Part shown: one piece after another, positions 9,137 to 17,009 of the stretch
How the letters are laid out: each line of letters begins with the position of its first letter
Numbering within the stretch: position 1 is the stretch's first letter
Assembly: GCA_017307755.1 (NCBI GenBank)
Contig: JAFKGQ010000006.1
Coordinates: forward strand, 186,001 to 250,000
Direction: 5' to 3'
From: Chitinophagaceae bacterium
GTDB taxonomy: Bacteria; Bacteroidota; Bacteroidia; Chitinophagales; Chitinophagaceae
DNA: 64,000 bases
Program-made: the position numbers and the translations under genes
Notes under the pieces: model-generated
What the model was told of the DNA's origin: nothing
What the model saw: the letters and a program-made list of their open reading frames with translations, nothing else
The model's database searches: none

Positions 9137-10135
9137 TTATCCTTCTCTAAGTTTATTAACCTTATCCCTCAGCGTGTTAAAAAACCTGTTCCTGTCCTTT
9201 TCCCCCACCCTGCTCACCAATGTGCTGCGGCTCAACAGGGTATTAAAAGTTTCAAATGCCTTCGCGGAAAAGCGTTCGTCCTGTGTCATCAGGTAGTTGA
9301 ATACGCTGTAGGTGATCATCGACGTCATTTTGCCGTCCAGGTTCAGCAATATCGTATTATTGCCAAGTATCAGCTCGTTGATATAGAACTGGATGGCCCC
9401 CATCGGACGGCCCGTTCCTGCCCCCGGCTGCGCCAGCTTCTTCCCCTGGACAGCCTGAGCCTGCAGATGATCCAACATACGGATAAAGGAGTCTGCGACG
9501 GCAAAAAGATCGTCCTTGCTTTTGAAAATACCCGCATCCCTGTAATAAGCCATCTGGTTGATAGTACTGTTGATACTTTCCAGGTTCCATAGCTCCACCG
9601 TATTCAGCCGCCCATGTTCCGCCAATATCTGCTGACCAAGCAAAAAACATTCCTCAAAAGGGAATTCACGCAACGAAAACAATTTGTCGGCCAGGGCAGG
9701 CTCGTTATTGATCGTCTTACACCAGAAAAAGGTCTTAAAGGACGCCATCTCGGGAAAAAGATAAAAATACCAGAAAGGCGCATCCTTACAGAGATAGTAG
9801 ATATCTCCCTGATCAAACGAGTTGAAATACCTGAACTGGGCCAGCATCTCTTCCATATAGCTCCTGAAAGAGAGAGAGCCATTGGTAATTCCGGGCGCGC
9901 GGAAAAGCACGGAATCATTCTTCAGCTGCAACAGCTGGTCCAGGGAAAGATGATAGTGCTCGCATATCCGTTTTAGCTCGCTCAACATTATAGGCTTCTC
10001 TCCCCTGATCCGGCGATATGCGCTGTCTGCACTCATGTCCAATAGGCTGCACAATTCGTCCACCAGGGAAATATGCACCGGTAATGTCCTTTTCAACTGA
10101 TTAAAAAGCTCTTGTTGCAGCTGCTTTGTCTCCAT
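9137..10135 (-). CDS. Helix-turn-helix regulator, Bacteroidota type
   Basis: A 332-residue predicted transcription factor. The first 70 residues form an XRE/BetR-like helix-turn-helix (LVDELCSLLDMSADSAYRRI, then a recognition region with RGEKPIMLSELKRI). The remaining roughly 260 residues are a helical, TPR-like sensing or dimerisation region with no family I can name. I start at ATG 10135 because the upstream in-frame extension to 10399 is low-complexity and runs into the divergent gene's coding region. It is convergent with exonuclease III and divergent from the surface-repeat protein at 10244, which is a candidate target. The ligand is unknown. Confidence 0.75.
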   Translation of the reverse strand: METKQLQQELFNQLKRTLPVHISLVDELCSLLDMSADSAYRRIRGEKPIMLSELKRICEHYHLSLDQLLQLKNDSVLFRAPGITNGSLSFRSYMEEMLAQFRYFNSFDQGDIYYLCKDAPFWYFYLFPEMASFKTFFWCKTINNEPALADKLFSLREFPFEECFLLGQQILAEHGRLNTVELWNLESINSTINQMAYYRDAGIFKSKDDLFAVADSFIRMLDHLQAQAVQGKKLAQPGAGTGRPMGAIQFYINELILGNNTILLNLDGKMTSMITYSVFNYLMTQDERFSAKAFETFNTLLSRSTLVSRVGEKDRNRFFNTLRDKVNKLREG

Positions 10136-10243
10136 AATAAGAAAATTACTGAAAATCCATAAACAACAGGATTTAATTACGGATTTCCGCCATGGATTCC
10201 TCTCCATCACAGAATAAGTTTGTGGCAACCTACACCCAGGACA

Positions 10244-11380
10244 ATGCATCGACACCTGATCTATCTCGTTTATACCCTGGCGCTCACCGTGACCACCACC
10301 ACAGCCGCCGCCCAGGACAGCACCTTCCAGAATCTTTATTTCGTAAAAAAGGAAGAGGCCGCCGTTTTCGAAAAAGCCGATTTCCAGCCGGGAGAACATG
10401 CATTTTATATTTATCGTAATTGCATATACGACCTGGTCCTGAACAACGGCAAATTCATCATGGTCAGGATCGTTGATATAAAGAACGACTCTATCTATTA
10501 TACCCTTTATAACAGCCGGCCGACAGCCCCCACAGACACGCTCTCTTTACACCCCGGCGATCTAAAAAAGATAAGGATGATTGGCGACAGGCTCATGGGG
10601 TTGTACAAAGGCTATTCCCTGCGCCGGTGTACATTCTTTTTTGAGAACAGCCCCGAACAGAAAGCTTTCCCCTCACAAAAAGACACCGTCTATTCAGCAG
10701 ACAGTACCCGTTCCACCATCTATGAGGTTGTCCCCTATCTGACAGCCCAGGGCCTCGATCAGTTATATCAACAATGCGGGATCACCTACTATTACCGCGG
10801 CATCCATCCTCCCGCTTGCGAAGACACGGTCAAAAAGACACCTCCGGTGATAAAAAAAGGGGTCTGGTTCACCCCTTCGGGCGCCAACAAAATAAAAGGG
10901 GTTAACGTGGGGTTGCAAACCATGCACATCAACGGTAAACCGCTTGCCATAAACGGTGTAAACCTAAACGCCGACATCCTTTCCATGATCCTTACTATTT
11001 ATTCCTTGTTTTCCATCCCCTCCACCAGTTCGCTGATCAATATGCCGGATACAGTGGACAGATCACATATGCAGGACACCGTCACGGGGCTAAGTCTCAG
11101 CGGCGGCGGATTGGCGGGTGACGTACTGGTGAAAGGCGTTAGCATCAATGGCCTTACCTGTCTGGTCACGGAAGCAAAAGGTCTGACGATAACAGGTATT
11201 CAGAATGGCGCTGATGCATTTAAGGGATTGGAGATCTCCGGACTCCGCAATAGGGCCATCCATGGGAAAGGCGTACAAATAGGTTTGTTGAATATTTGTA
11301 AGCACCTGAAAGGGATACAATTGGGATTGTGGAATGTCAATAGCAAACGCAAACTGCCGATCATCAACTGGAGTTTTTGA
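10244..11380 (+). CDS. Exported protein with LA_2272-type surface repeats
   Basis: A 378-residue exported protein of unknown function. A signal peptide is clear (about 1-24 from ATG 10244, ending AAAQ). The middle region has no recognisable domain. The C-terminal 90 residues carry short degenerate repeats (KGVSINGL, KGLTITGIQNGAD, KGLEISGLRN, KGVQIGLLNI, KGIQLGLWN) of the kind found in LA_2272-type surface repeat proteins, which often occur as beta-structured surface proteins in Bacteroidota. An alternative start at 10220 would bury the signal peptide. It is divergent from the regulator at 9137-10135. The function is unassigned. Confidence 0.7.
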   Translation: MHRHLIYLVYTLALTVTTTTAAAQDSTFQNLYFVKKEEAAVFEKADFQPGEHAFYIYRNCIYDLVLNNGKFIMVRIVDIKNDSIYYTLYNSRPTAPTDTLSLHPGDLKKIRMIGDRLMGLYKGYSLRRCTFFFENSPEQKAFPSQKDTVYSADSTRSTIYEVVPYLTAQGLDQLYQQCGITYYYRGIHPPACEDTVKKTPPVIKKGVWFTPSGANKIKGVNVGLQTMHINGKPLAINGVNLNADILSMILTIYSLFSIPSTSSLINMPDTVDRSHMQDTVTGLSLSGGGLAGDVLVKGVSINGLTCLVTEAKGLTITGIQNGADAFKGLEISGLRNRAIHGKGVQIGLLNICKHLKGIQLGLWNVNSKRKLPIINWSF

Positions 11381-11405
11381 GATCCTCCACGCTGAAGCTT
11401 TCACT

Positions 11406-11612
11406 TTAGGAGGCCCGCAGCTGTCTGTCCCGTTCCACCGACGCGATCCCCTTGATCTTTAGCTGGGCCAAAGGCATACGACGGCTGGACCCGGTGATCA
11501 CACCCGGTATCTTCAGGATCTGTCTGACCTGGATCCCCATCTTCTCAAAGGACCTGGCAATCTCCTGGATATTACCCCGTTGGCCGTCCTCTACTTTGGC
11601 TATAAAATTCAT
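11406..11612 (-). CDS. Standalone I9-like protease propeptide/inhibitor
   Basis: A 68-residue protein that resembles the inhibitor I9 propeptide domain of subtilases, here as a separate gene. The pattern is the I9 fold's beta-alpha-beta-beta-alpha-beta layout: a first strand NFIAKVED, a helix NIQEIARSFEKMG, then strands with VITGS, and a closing GIASVERDRQL that matches the typical GVASVEPDR ending. Similar short proteins are often mis-annotated as ketohydroxyglutarate aldolase. I start at ATG 11612, since an upstream extension would overlap the subtilase gene. It lies 23 bp downstream of that gene on the same strand, so it may fold or restrain that protease. The role is inferred from similarity and position. 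Confidence 0.65.
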   Translation of the reverse strand: MNFIAKVEDGQRGNIQEIARSFEKMGIQVRQILKIPGVITGSSRRMPLAQLKIKGIASVERDRQLRAS

Positions 11613-11635
11613 CCTCCCAAAGATACGAATTTTCT

Positions 11636-12895
11636 TCAGCGTACATAGACAATTCCACTCCCGGCATCTGTCGAAGAAAGGCTCAGCCGCCGGGCCTGCT
11701 GTACCAGCTTTGCCCATATATCACCCGCGCTGGCCTGCGGATATTGTTCCCATAGGAGCGCTGCGGCCCCCGCTACAAAAGCGGTCGCCATGGAAGTACC
11801 GGACTCCCGGCGATAGCCGCCACCCAGCTTGGCGCTAAGGATATCATTCCCCGGCGCTGCAATATCCACCTGGCCAAAGAAAGCTTCTACGCCCGCACAG
11901 GAATAATCCGCCAATCCCATCGTTTGTGTCAAAGCCCCCACCGCCATGATGGAGGGACAGTTGGCCGGATGATTGACCGGGCTCACTTCTCCTTCACTAT
12001 GATCACTTTCATTACCCGTTGCAGCTATCAGCAGACAGTTATTGGACATGGCTATCTGAGCCACATGTTCAAAAATACCTGAATAGGCATGTCCCGCCTC
12101 CATAGGCGCGCCAAATGACATGGAGATCACCTGACATCCCTTTTCCAGCGCCCATTCGATACCCGCCAGCGCCAGACCATCCGTTCCTTCGCCGGCATCA
12201 TCCAATATCTTTCCTATATACAGCCGTGCCCCATAAGCCACCCCATAACGGGCGCCGTCCTTCCCCTTCCTGCCGCCTCCGGCAATGCCGGCACAATGCG
12301 TTCCATGCCCCTCTTTATCCTGCGCCTGTCGTGTACCTACAAAGGATTTACGATGCAGGGTCCTGCCGGTAAAATCAGGGTGCGTAAAATCAAAGCCCGT
12401 GTCAAGGACAGCTATCTTAACACCCTTTCCCGTATACCTGCTATCTACGGCATTGATAGCTTGTATCCCCCAGGTAGCAGCGGTATTATCCTTCCATGTG
12501 CCTCCTTTTCCTTTCCCTTTCGAAGTGGCCTGTGACGCCCGCAGATAACGCTCCGGCTCGCTGGACAAAAAGGGGCTGTTACGCATCGCCTGTAATTGTC
12601 GCAGCCTGGCAGCGCCCGCCTCGTTAACAAGGGCAACCTTCAGTTTTTCAAAAATAATTCCGTCCGCCTGCCCCAGGGCATGAACCGGCATCCCCTCCGA
12701 CCAATCCTGCATCGCAGCCAGCCGCAGGTCTTTTGTCTTCGCCTGTCGTATGACGGTAGCTGCGCTCGTCTTCGGATCCAACTGTACCAATATCCGTCCG
12801 GTAAATGACTGCTCCGCCTGCCCTTTTTTATCACCCGGCAGGGCCTTCGATGCCTGCCGCTCTTTGACAACCGTAACCGCTTGTTTTTTTCTCAT
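11636..12895 (-). CDS. S8 family subtilisin-like serine peptidase
   Basis: A 419-residue subtilase. The catalytic triad is complete: Asp165 in AVLDTGFD, His198 in GHGTHCAG and Ser368 in GTSMATAFVAG, with the oxyanion Asn in AATGNES. The first 30 residues are charged and there is no signal peptide, so it is either cytoplasmic or exported by another route. Residues about 32-121 look like a divergent propeptide ending in SSEPERYLRA. ATG 12895 gives an N-terminus MRKKQ; ATG 12925 would add ten residues. It is followed after 23 bp by a separate I9-like small protein, an unusual split arrangement. It is divergent from the SPFH gene. Confidence 0.93.
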   Translation of the reverse strand: MRKKQAVTVVKERQASKALPGDKKGQAEQSFTGRILVQLDPKTSAATVIRQAKTKDLRLAAMQDWSEGMPVHALGQADGIIFEKLKVALVNEAGAARLRQLQAMRNSPFLSSEPERYLRASQATSKGKGKGGTWKDNTAATWGIQAINAVDSRYTGKGVKIAVLDTGFDFTHPDFTGRTLHRKSFVGTRQAQDKEGHGTHCAGIAGGGRKGKDGARYGVAYGARLYIGKILDDAGEGTDGLALAGIEWALEKGCQVISMSFGAPMEAGHAYSGIFEHVAQIAMSNNCLLIAATGNESDHSEGEVSPVNHPANCPSIMAVGALTQTMGLADYSCAGVEAFFGQVDIAAPGNDILSAKLGGGYRRESGTSMATAFVAGAAALLWEQYPQASAGDIWAKLVQQARRLSLSSTDAGSGIVYVR

Positions 12896-13000
12896 CTTAT
12901 CAGCCACTTTTGTTAAAACAAACACAAGATATTTCTTTATTTGTATGGTATTTCATTTATACTCTTTTTCAATTATCTTCAGCCCATAATAAGATCAACC

Positions 13001-14107
13001 ATGGGACTTTTTGATAAGATCCGTAATGAATTTATAGACATTATAGAGTGGGTGGACCCCTCCCCCGACACCATCGTATGGAAATTTCCACGCTACCATA
13101 ACGAAATAAAAATGAACAGCAAGCTCACCGTACGCGAGTCGCAGTGGGCTGTGTTTATGAATGAAGGCGCTATCGCGGATGTCTTTACTCCGGGCATGTA
13201 CACCCTTACAACCCAGAACATGCCCATCCTCACCACGTTGAAAGGATGGAAATATGGTTTCAACAGCCCCTTTAAAGCTGATGTGTTCTTTGTCAGCGCC
13301 CGGCAGTTTATCGCTCAAAAGTGGGGCACCCGTAACCCCATCATGCTCCGGGACGCAGAATTCGGCCCTATACGCATTCGCGCTTTCGGCAGCTTTGCTT
13401 TCCGTGTAAAAGATCCGGGCGTATTTATAAAGGAAATAGCCGCTACCAACCCCGAATTCTCGGTGGAAGGCGTCAATGAACAGCTCCGCAACCTCGCCGT
13501 CTCCCGCGGTATGGATGCCATCGCGGAAGCAAAGATCCCTGTACTCGATCTTGCAGCCAACTATGATGAGGTATCCGCAAAGATTACGGAAAAGATCAGG
13601 TCGGAGTTCAACGAGTTGGGGCTCGAACTCACCAAATTCCTCATCGAAAATATCTCTTTGCCCCCCGAAGTGGAAGCAGCGCTGGACAAACGCAGCAGCA
13701 TGGGTATCGTAGGTAACCTTGGCGCCTATGCGCAATTCCAGGCCGCCAATGCAATGGAGCAGGCGGCGCAGAATCCCGGCGGTGGCGGACTTGCCGGCGC
13801 AGGCATCGGCGCAGGATTGGGAATGGCCATCGGGGGACAGGTAGGCAATATCTTCCAGAATAATTCCGTCCAGGGTAACGACGCCCCTCCTCCCCTTCCG
13901 GGAGCTATCCCGGTGTTTGTCGCCATCGACGGCAAACAAGCCGGTCCCTATAACATGGACCAGTTATCGCAGTTGATTACCGCCGGTACCATCAATGCAC
14001 AAAGCCAGGTATGGAAAAAAGGTATGTCCGGCTGGGCAGCCGCAAGTACCGTTCCTGAACTGGCCCCTTTATTTAACAATGTCCCCCCGCCTTTGCCCGG
14101 CGCATAA
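13001..14107 (+). CDS. SPFH-domain protein with C-terminal GYF_2 domain
   Basis: A 368-residue protein with an SPFH (stomatin/prohibitin-like) domain of the YdjI/virion-core-like group over about residues 25-235, a Gly-rich linker at about 255-290 that may insert into or lie on a membrane, and a GYF_2 domain at about 307-360 (AGPYNMDQLSQLI ... VWKKGMSGWAAA). SPFH proteins form membrane-associated oligomeric scaffolds, and GYF_2 domains bind proline-rich peptides. PPPLPG motifs flank the GYF domain on both sides. I start at ATG 13001 (MGLFDK, the family N-terminus) rather than 12941. It sits 12 bp before the zinc-ribbon gene, a recurring pairing. Confidence 0.85.
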   Translation: MGLFDKIRNEFIDIIEWVDPSPDTIVWKFPRYHNEIKMNSKLTVRESQWAVFMNEGAIADVFTPGMYTLTTQNMPILTTLKGWKYGFNSPFKADVFFVSARQFIAQKWGTRNPIMLRDAEFGPIRIRAFGSFAFRVKDPGVFIKEIAATNPEFSVEGVNEQLRNLAVSRGMDAIAEAKIPVLDLAANYDEVSAKITEKIRSEFNELGLELTKFLIENISLPPEVEAALDKRSSMGIVGNLGAYAQFQAANAMEQAAQNPGGGGLAGAGIGAGLGMAIGGQVGNIFQNNSVQGNDAPPPLPGAIPVFVAIDGKQAGPYNMDQLSQLITAGTINAQSQVWKKGMSGWAAASTVPELAPLFNNVPPPLPGA

Positions 14108-14119
14108 AACCCTGTCACC

Positions 14120-15232
14120 ATGCCTCAGGCTGAACGACCCGTTGCCCTGAACACGACCCTTCAGTGCAGTAGTTGCGGCGCTACCCTGCATTTTGCACCA
14201 GGTACGCACCACCTGCAATGCAGCTATTGCGGCGCTGCCAATGAGATCGTAGACACTAATGATAGTCCGATCGTCTCCTTCGATTACGCAGACTTCATCG
14301 CCATGAAATACAGCGGTGCGGCCACACAGTCCGCCCGTGTTGTATCCTGTAAGAATTGCGGCGCCTCCACCACCCTCCCGCCGGAGGTCAACTCAGACAA
14401 CTGCGCATTCTGCGCCAGCCCCCTCGTGCTCAGCGAAGTACAGAACAAGGATATCGTCCGCCCACACTATATTTTACCCTTCCTTGTCCCGCAGCCGCAG
14501 GCCCTGGAAAGCTTCCGCACCTGGCTCAAACGGCTCTGGTTCGCCCCCTCCGACCTCTCCAAAATAGTTAGCAGCGACGCCCGCCAGTTCAAAGGTGTCT
14601 ATATACCCCACTGGAGCTATGACGCGGATACCGTCTCCAACTATTCCGGCAGCCGGGGGGATTATTATTATACGACTGAGTACTATACAGAGACAGTCGA
14701 TGGAGAACAGGTCACCCGCACCAGAGAAGTACGCCATACCTCCTGGTTCCCCGTCAGCGGTGCCGTCGACTGTAGTTTCAACGATATACTGATATCCGCC
14801 AGCAACTCCCTGCCGCAAAAAGTAGCAGGTCGTCTCGAACCCTGGCGTCTGGAGTCCCTCGTCCATTACAACGAACAATATGTCAGCGGCTTTCGGTCCG
14901 AATTGTTCCAGATCAATGCTGAAGAAGGCCTCGAAGAAGCAAAACGCCGTATGCAGTCCGGGATCAGGCAGGCTATCCTCTCCGACATCGGCGGGGACGA
15001 ACAGATCATCAATGGCATCGACACCAGTTACGGAAACCTTGCCCTGAAATATATACTCCTGCCGGCCTGGATCAGCGCCTATCGATACAACAACAAATTA
15101 TACCATTTCACCGTCAATGCCTGCACCGGCGAGGTCGTGGGGGAAAGACCCTACAGCGCGATAAAGATCGCCCTGGCCATCATCGCGGGCATCATTTTAT
15201 TGATCATCCTCTTTATGATGCTTAATAAATAG
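14120..15232 (+). CDS. Double zinc-ribbon, tail-anchored protein
   Basis: A 370-residue protein with two N-terminal zinc ribbons (Cys16/19/34/37 and Cys77/80/95/98), a central mixed domain with a Tyr-rich loop, and a C-terminal transmembrane helix at about 347-367 followed by NK, so it is probably tail-anchored with most of the protein in the cytoplasm. Homologues are frequently mislabelled as primosomal or PriA-like helicase because of the zinc ribbon; no helicase motif is present. It lies 12 bp after the SPFH/GYF gene and should act with it, perhaps in membrane-stress or envelope scaffolding. That role is inference from the pairing. Confidence 0.75.
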   Translation: MPQAERPVALNTTLQCSSCGATLHFAPGTHHLQCSYCGAANEIVDTNDSPIVSFDYADFIAMKYSGAATQSARVVSCKNCGASTTLPPEVNSDNCAFCASPLVLSEVQNKDIVRPHYILPFLVPQPQALESFRTWLKRLWFAPSDLSKIVSSDARQFKGVYIPHWSYDADTVSNYSGSRGDYYYTTEYYTETVDGEQVTRTREVRHTSWFPVSGAVDCSFNDILISASNSLPQKVAGRLEPWRLESLVHYNEQYVSGFRSELFQINAEEGLEEAKRRMQSGIRQAILSDIGGDEQIINGIDTSYGNLALKYILLPAWISAYRYNNKLYHFTVNACTGEVVGERPYSAIKIALAIIAGIILLIILFMMLNK

Positions 15233-15236
15233 CCCT

Positions 15237-15857
15237 CTATTCTTTTCTGCATTTGATTAAAAAGAGTGGATAATTTTCGGATACTTCTACGATCTCAAAT
15301 AATCCGGCCTGGTCAAACTCCGCATGGATCGATTCCCTATCGTAAAAGAACATTTTAACTCCACCAAACATTTCATAGCGGTCCTTGCTCAGAAATGTAC
15401 CCTGCCCATAGGTATGAGCCTTTTTTGAAATAACCGCAAAAACCATATAACCATTTCTTGAAAGCTGGTTATAACAGTCGCGGATCAGCTTTTCTCTTTC
15501 GCCAGCGTCCAGTAAATGAATTAAAGCATAACAAAATATGCCGTCGTACAGAAGGTTGTCAAAGGGCATGTCGGTGACGGAACCATGGTGAATGACCATA
15601 TCCGTACCATAATGCTTTTTCGCCATTTCAATGGCGGTTTTTGAGATCTCGATCCCCGTGACAGTGATCCCGTTCTCTTTGAAGATCTGCGCATTCCTTC
15701 CGTAGCCTATTCCTGGTATGAGTATATTTTTTACAGCTTTTTCAACAAAAAGATCTTTTGTCAACAAGGCTGAATTTGATGGCTCAAAACCCCACATCTC
15801 CTGCTTTTCTACAAAAGCAGCTTCCCAAAATTCCTGTTTCTCCGGTTCTTGCTTCAT
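15237..15857 (-). CDS. Class I SAM-dependent methyltransferase
   Basis: A 206-residue Rossmann-type methyltransferase. The SAM-binding motif I is ILIPGIGYGRNAQIF, followed by the acidic motif II (VTGIEISKTAIEMAK) and a motif IV-like segment (LYDGIFCYALIHLL). The profile resembles TehB/thiopurine-type small-molecule methyltransferases. I start at ATG 15857 (MKQEPEKQEFWE), because the longer reading to 15947 runs through the terminator hairpin upstream. Its stop is 4 bp from the stop of the convergent zinc-ribbon gene. The substrate is unknown. Confidence 0.88.
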   Translation of the reverse strand: MKQEPEKQEFWEAAFVEKQEMWGFEPSNSALLTKDLFVEKAVKNILIPGIGYGRNAQIFKENGITVTGIEISKTAIEMAKKHYGTDMVIHHGSVTDMPFDNLLYDGIFCYALIHLLDAGEREKLIRDCYNQLSRNGYMVFAVISKKAHTYGQGTFLSKDRYEMFGGVKMFFYDRESIHAEFDQAGLFEIVEVSENYPLFLIKCRKE

Positions 15858-15871
15858 AAGACCATATATAT

Positions 15872-15899
15872 AAAAAAGACCGGCTCCGTCGGAAGCCGG
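15872..15899 (-). terminator. Rho-independent terminator
   Basis: Read on the minus strand, a hairpin with stem CCGGCT/AGCCGG (15880-15899) is followed by a run of six T at 15877-15872. It lies 80 bp after the stop of the small gene at 15980-16258 and just before the methyltransferase start, so it should separate those two transcription units. Confidence 0.7.
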
Positions 15900-15979
15900 C
15901 CCGGTTGGAAGGCTGTTAAGGCTTGATACTAGTAGAAAAGGCGCCAAATAGGCAATGGCTATGGTAACCGGAATATATA

Positions 15980-16258
15980 CTAACCTTTTGACTTGCGCTT
16001 GACCAGTTCCATCTCCACTAATTTAAACATCTCGGCTTCCGTCAAACCACAAAGACGGGCAATGATCAACAATTCTTTTACAGTGAAATCCTCCACCCTA
16101 TTGATCAGTTCTGTAAACCGGGGCCCACGCTTCCCCAGGTCAGCAGCAACCACCGATTTTTTTATAAACTTGAAAATATCCGGAAACGATTGGATTTTTC
16201 CTTCATTCAACATCGGTTTAATGATTTCGTAGCGCGGATCCCGTGGTCGCATAGTCAA
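15980..16258 (-). CDS. Small conserved-type protein, possible DNA-binding
   Basis: A 92-residue (or 90-residue, from the second ATG at 16252) basic, all-helical protein that I cannot assign to a named family. The pattern (MRPRDPRYEIIKPMLNEGKI ... VKELLIIARLCGLTEAEMFKLV) resembles the compact helix-turn-helix proteins of Bacteroidota, and its length, charge and repeats upstream of the gene would suit a small regulator. It forms its own unit, ended by the terminator at 15872-15899. The function is unproven. Confidence 0.6.
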   Translation of the reverse strand: MTMRPRDPRYEIIKPMLNEGKIQSFPDIFKFIKKSVVAADLGKRGPRFTELINRVEDFTVKELLIIARLCGLTEAEMFKLVEMELVKRKSKG

Positions 16259-16605
16259 AGAAAAGGTTTAAAGATTTTCCGAGAATTATGTTTGCCATTT
16301 TTTCCTATTTAAGCTGCTTGTTTTTCACTTTTTGTATGCAGGTATTTCACTTTTTTTACGCCGATTTTGCCCATCTGCGCTCCCGGACCTCTTTATTCCG
16401 GTAATCCATGCTATAGGGGTAGTAAAGGGATTCGCACGGACATCAAAAATATCAAATTCATATAAATAAAACTAATTTATTTAGCAAAAAGGTTTGTCAC
16501 AAAATCATAAGTCATTATAAATCAATAAATAAACAAAAGACCCACTATTTGTCCTGTGCACGCATCCCCATTCGTCATATATACGAACCAATAAAATCCA
16601 CAATT
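16259..16605. other. AT-rich intergenic region
   Basis: A 347-bp gap between divergent genes with no supportable ORF. It holds two copies of TTTCACTTTTT 22 bp apart (near 16323 and 16345), which lie upstream of the small gene at 15980-16258 and could be binding sites. There is an isolated TATGTTTG (a -7-like match) near 16287 on the plus strand, too far from the next gene to assign. The stretch 16440-16540 is very AT-rich and is the likely promoter region for the YciI-like gene. Confidence 0.5.
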
Positions 16606-16932
16606 ATGCAAGAGTTCGTACTGATCTTTAGGACCAGCAAAGACCCGCACGCCAATCCATCCCCGGAACAGATCCAGGCAAGAATGAATTGGATGAATAC
16701 AGTTACTGACCAAAACAAACTGGCCGACAAAGGCAACAGACTGGCCACTGGCAATGCAAAGACCGTAAGACCGGGTAATATAGTCACCGACGGCCCCTGC
16801 AAAGACACAGAAGAATTTATCAGTGGTTACATGGTCGTAAGAACAGCCACTATTGATGAAGCCATCGAATTGGCAAAAACAAACCCCATTCTCAGGGGCG
16901 GAGGAAATATAGAAGTAAGGACAGTCCTGTAA
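16606..16932 (+). CDS. YciI-like (YCII-related/DGPF) protein
   Basis: A 108-residue dimeric alpha/beta-barrel protein of the YCII/DGPF superfamily. The signature is visible as VTDGPCKDTEEFISGYMVV, matching the family's DGPF-x-E-x-KE-x-GGY pattern, with a late IDEAIELAK helix and a closing IEVR strand. Family members occur next to ECF sigma factors or as stand-alone putative enzymes, mostly without a known reaction. I start at ATG 16606 (MQEFVLIFR), which begins the first beta-strand; an upstream ATG at 16549 would add residues without family character. A strong hairpin terminator follows directly. Confidence 0.85.
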   Translation: MQEFVLIFRTSKDPHANPSPEQIQARMNWMNTVTDQNKLADKGNRLATGNAKTVRPGNIVTDGPCKDTEEFISGYMVVRTATIDEAIELAKTNPILRGGGNIEVRTVL

Positions 16933-16933
16933 A

Positions 16934-16976
16934 AAAATATGCCCAAATGACGGAGGGCTCCCGTCATTTGGGCTTT
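16934..16976. terminator. Bidirectional Rho-independent terminator
   Basis: A perfect 13-bp stem (arms 16941-16953 and 16961-16973, GCCCAAATGACGG and its complement) with a 7-base loop. It is flanked by seven A on the left, which gives a T-run on the minus strand, and by TTT on the right. It can end both the YciI-like transcript and the long leftward polysaccharide utilization operon that finishes at 17010. Confidence 0.88.
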
Positions 16977-17009
16977 ATAATACCAGCCTTTAAAGGCAAA
17001 ATACCATTA

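Noticed and set aside
10136..10399. In-frame N-terminal extension of the helix-turn-helix regulator
   Set aside because: The added 88 residues are Gly/Cys-rich and overlap the divergent gene's coding start.
12995..13939. Minus-strand open frame of 314 aa opposite the SPFH gene
   Set aside because: It overlaps a clear SPFH/GYF gene and looks like a codon shadow.
16986..16997. Perfect 12-bp palindrome GCCTTTAAAGGC
   Set aside because: It is short, lies at the tail of the operon next to a true terminator, and has no promoter or gene context.
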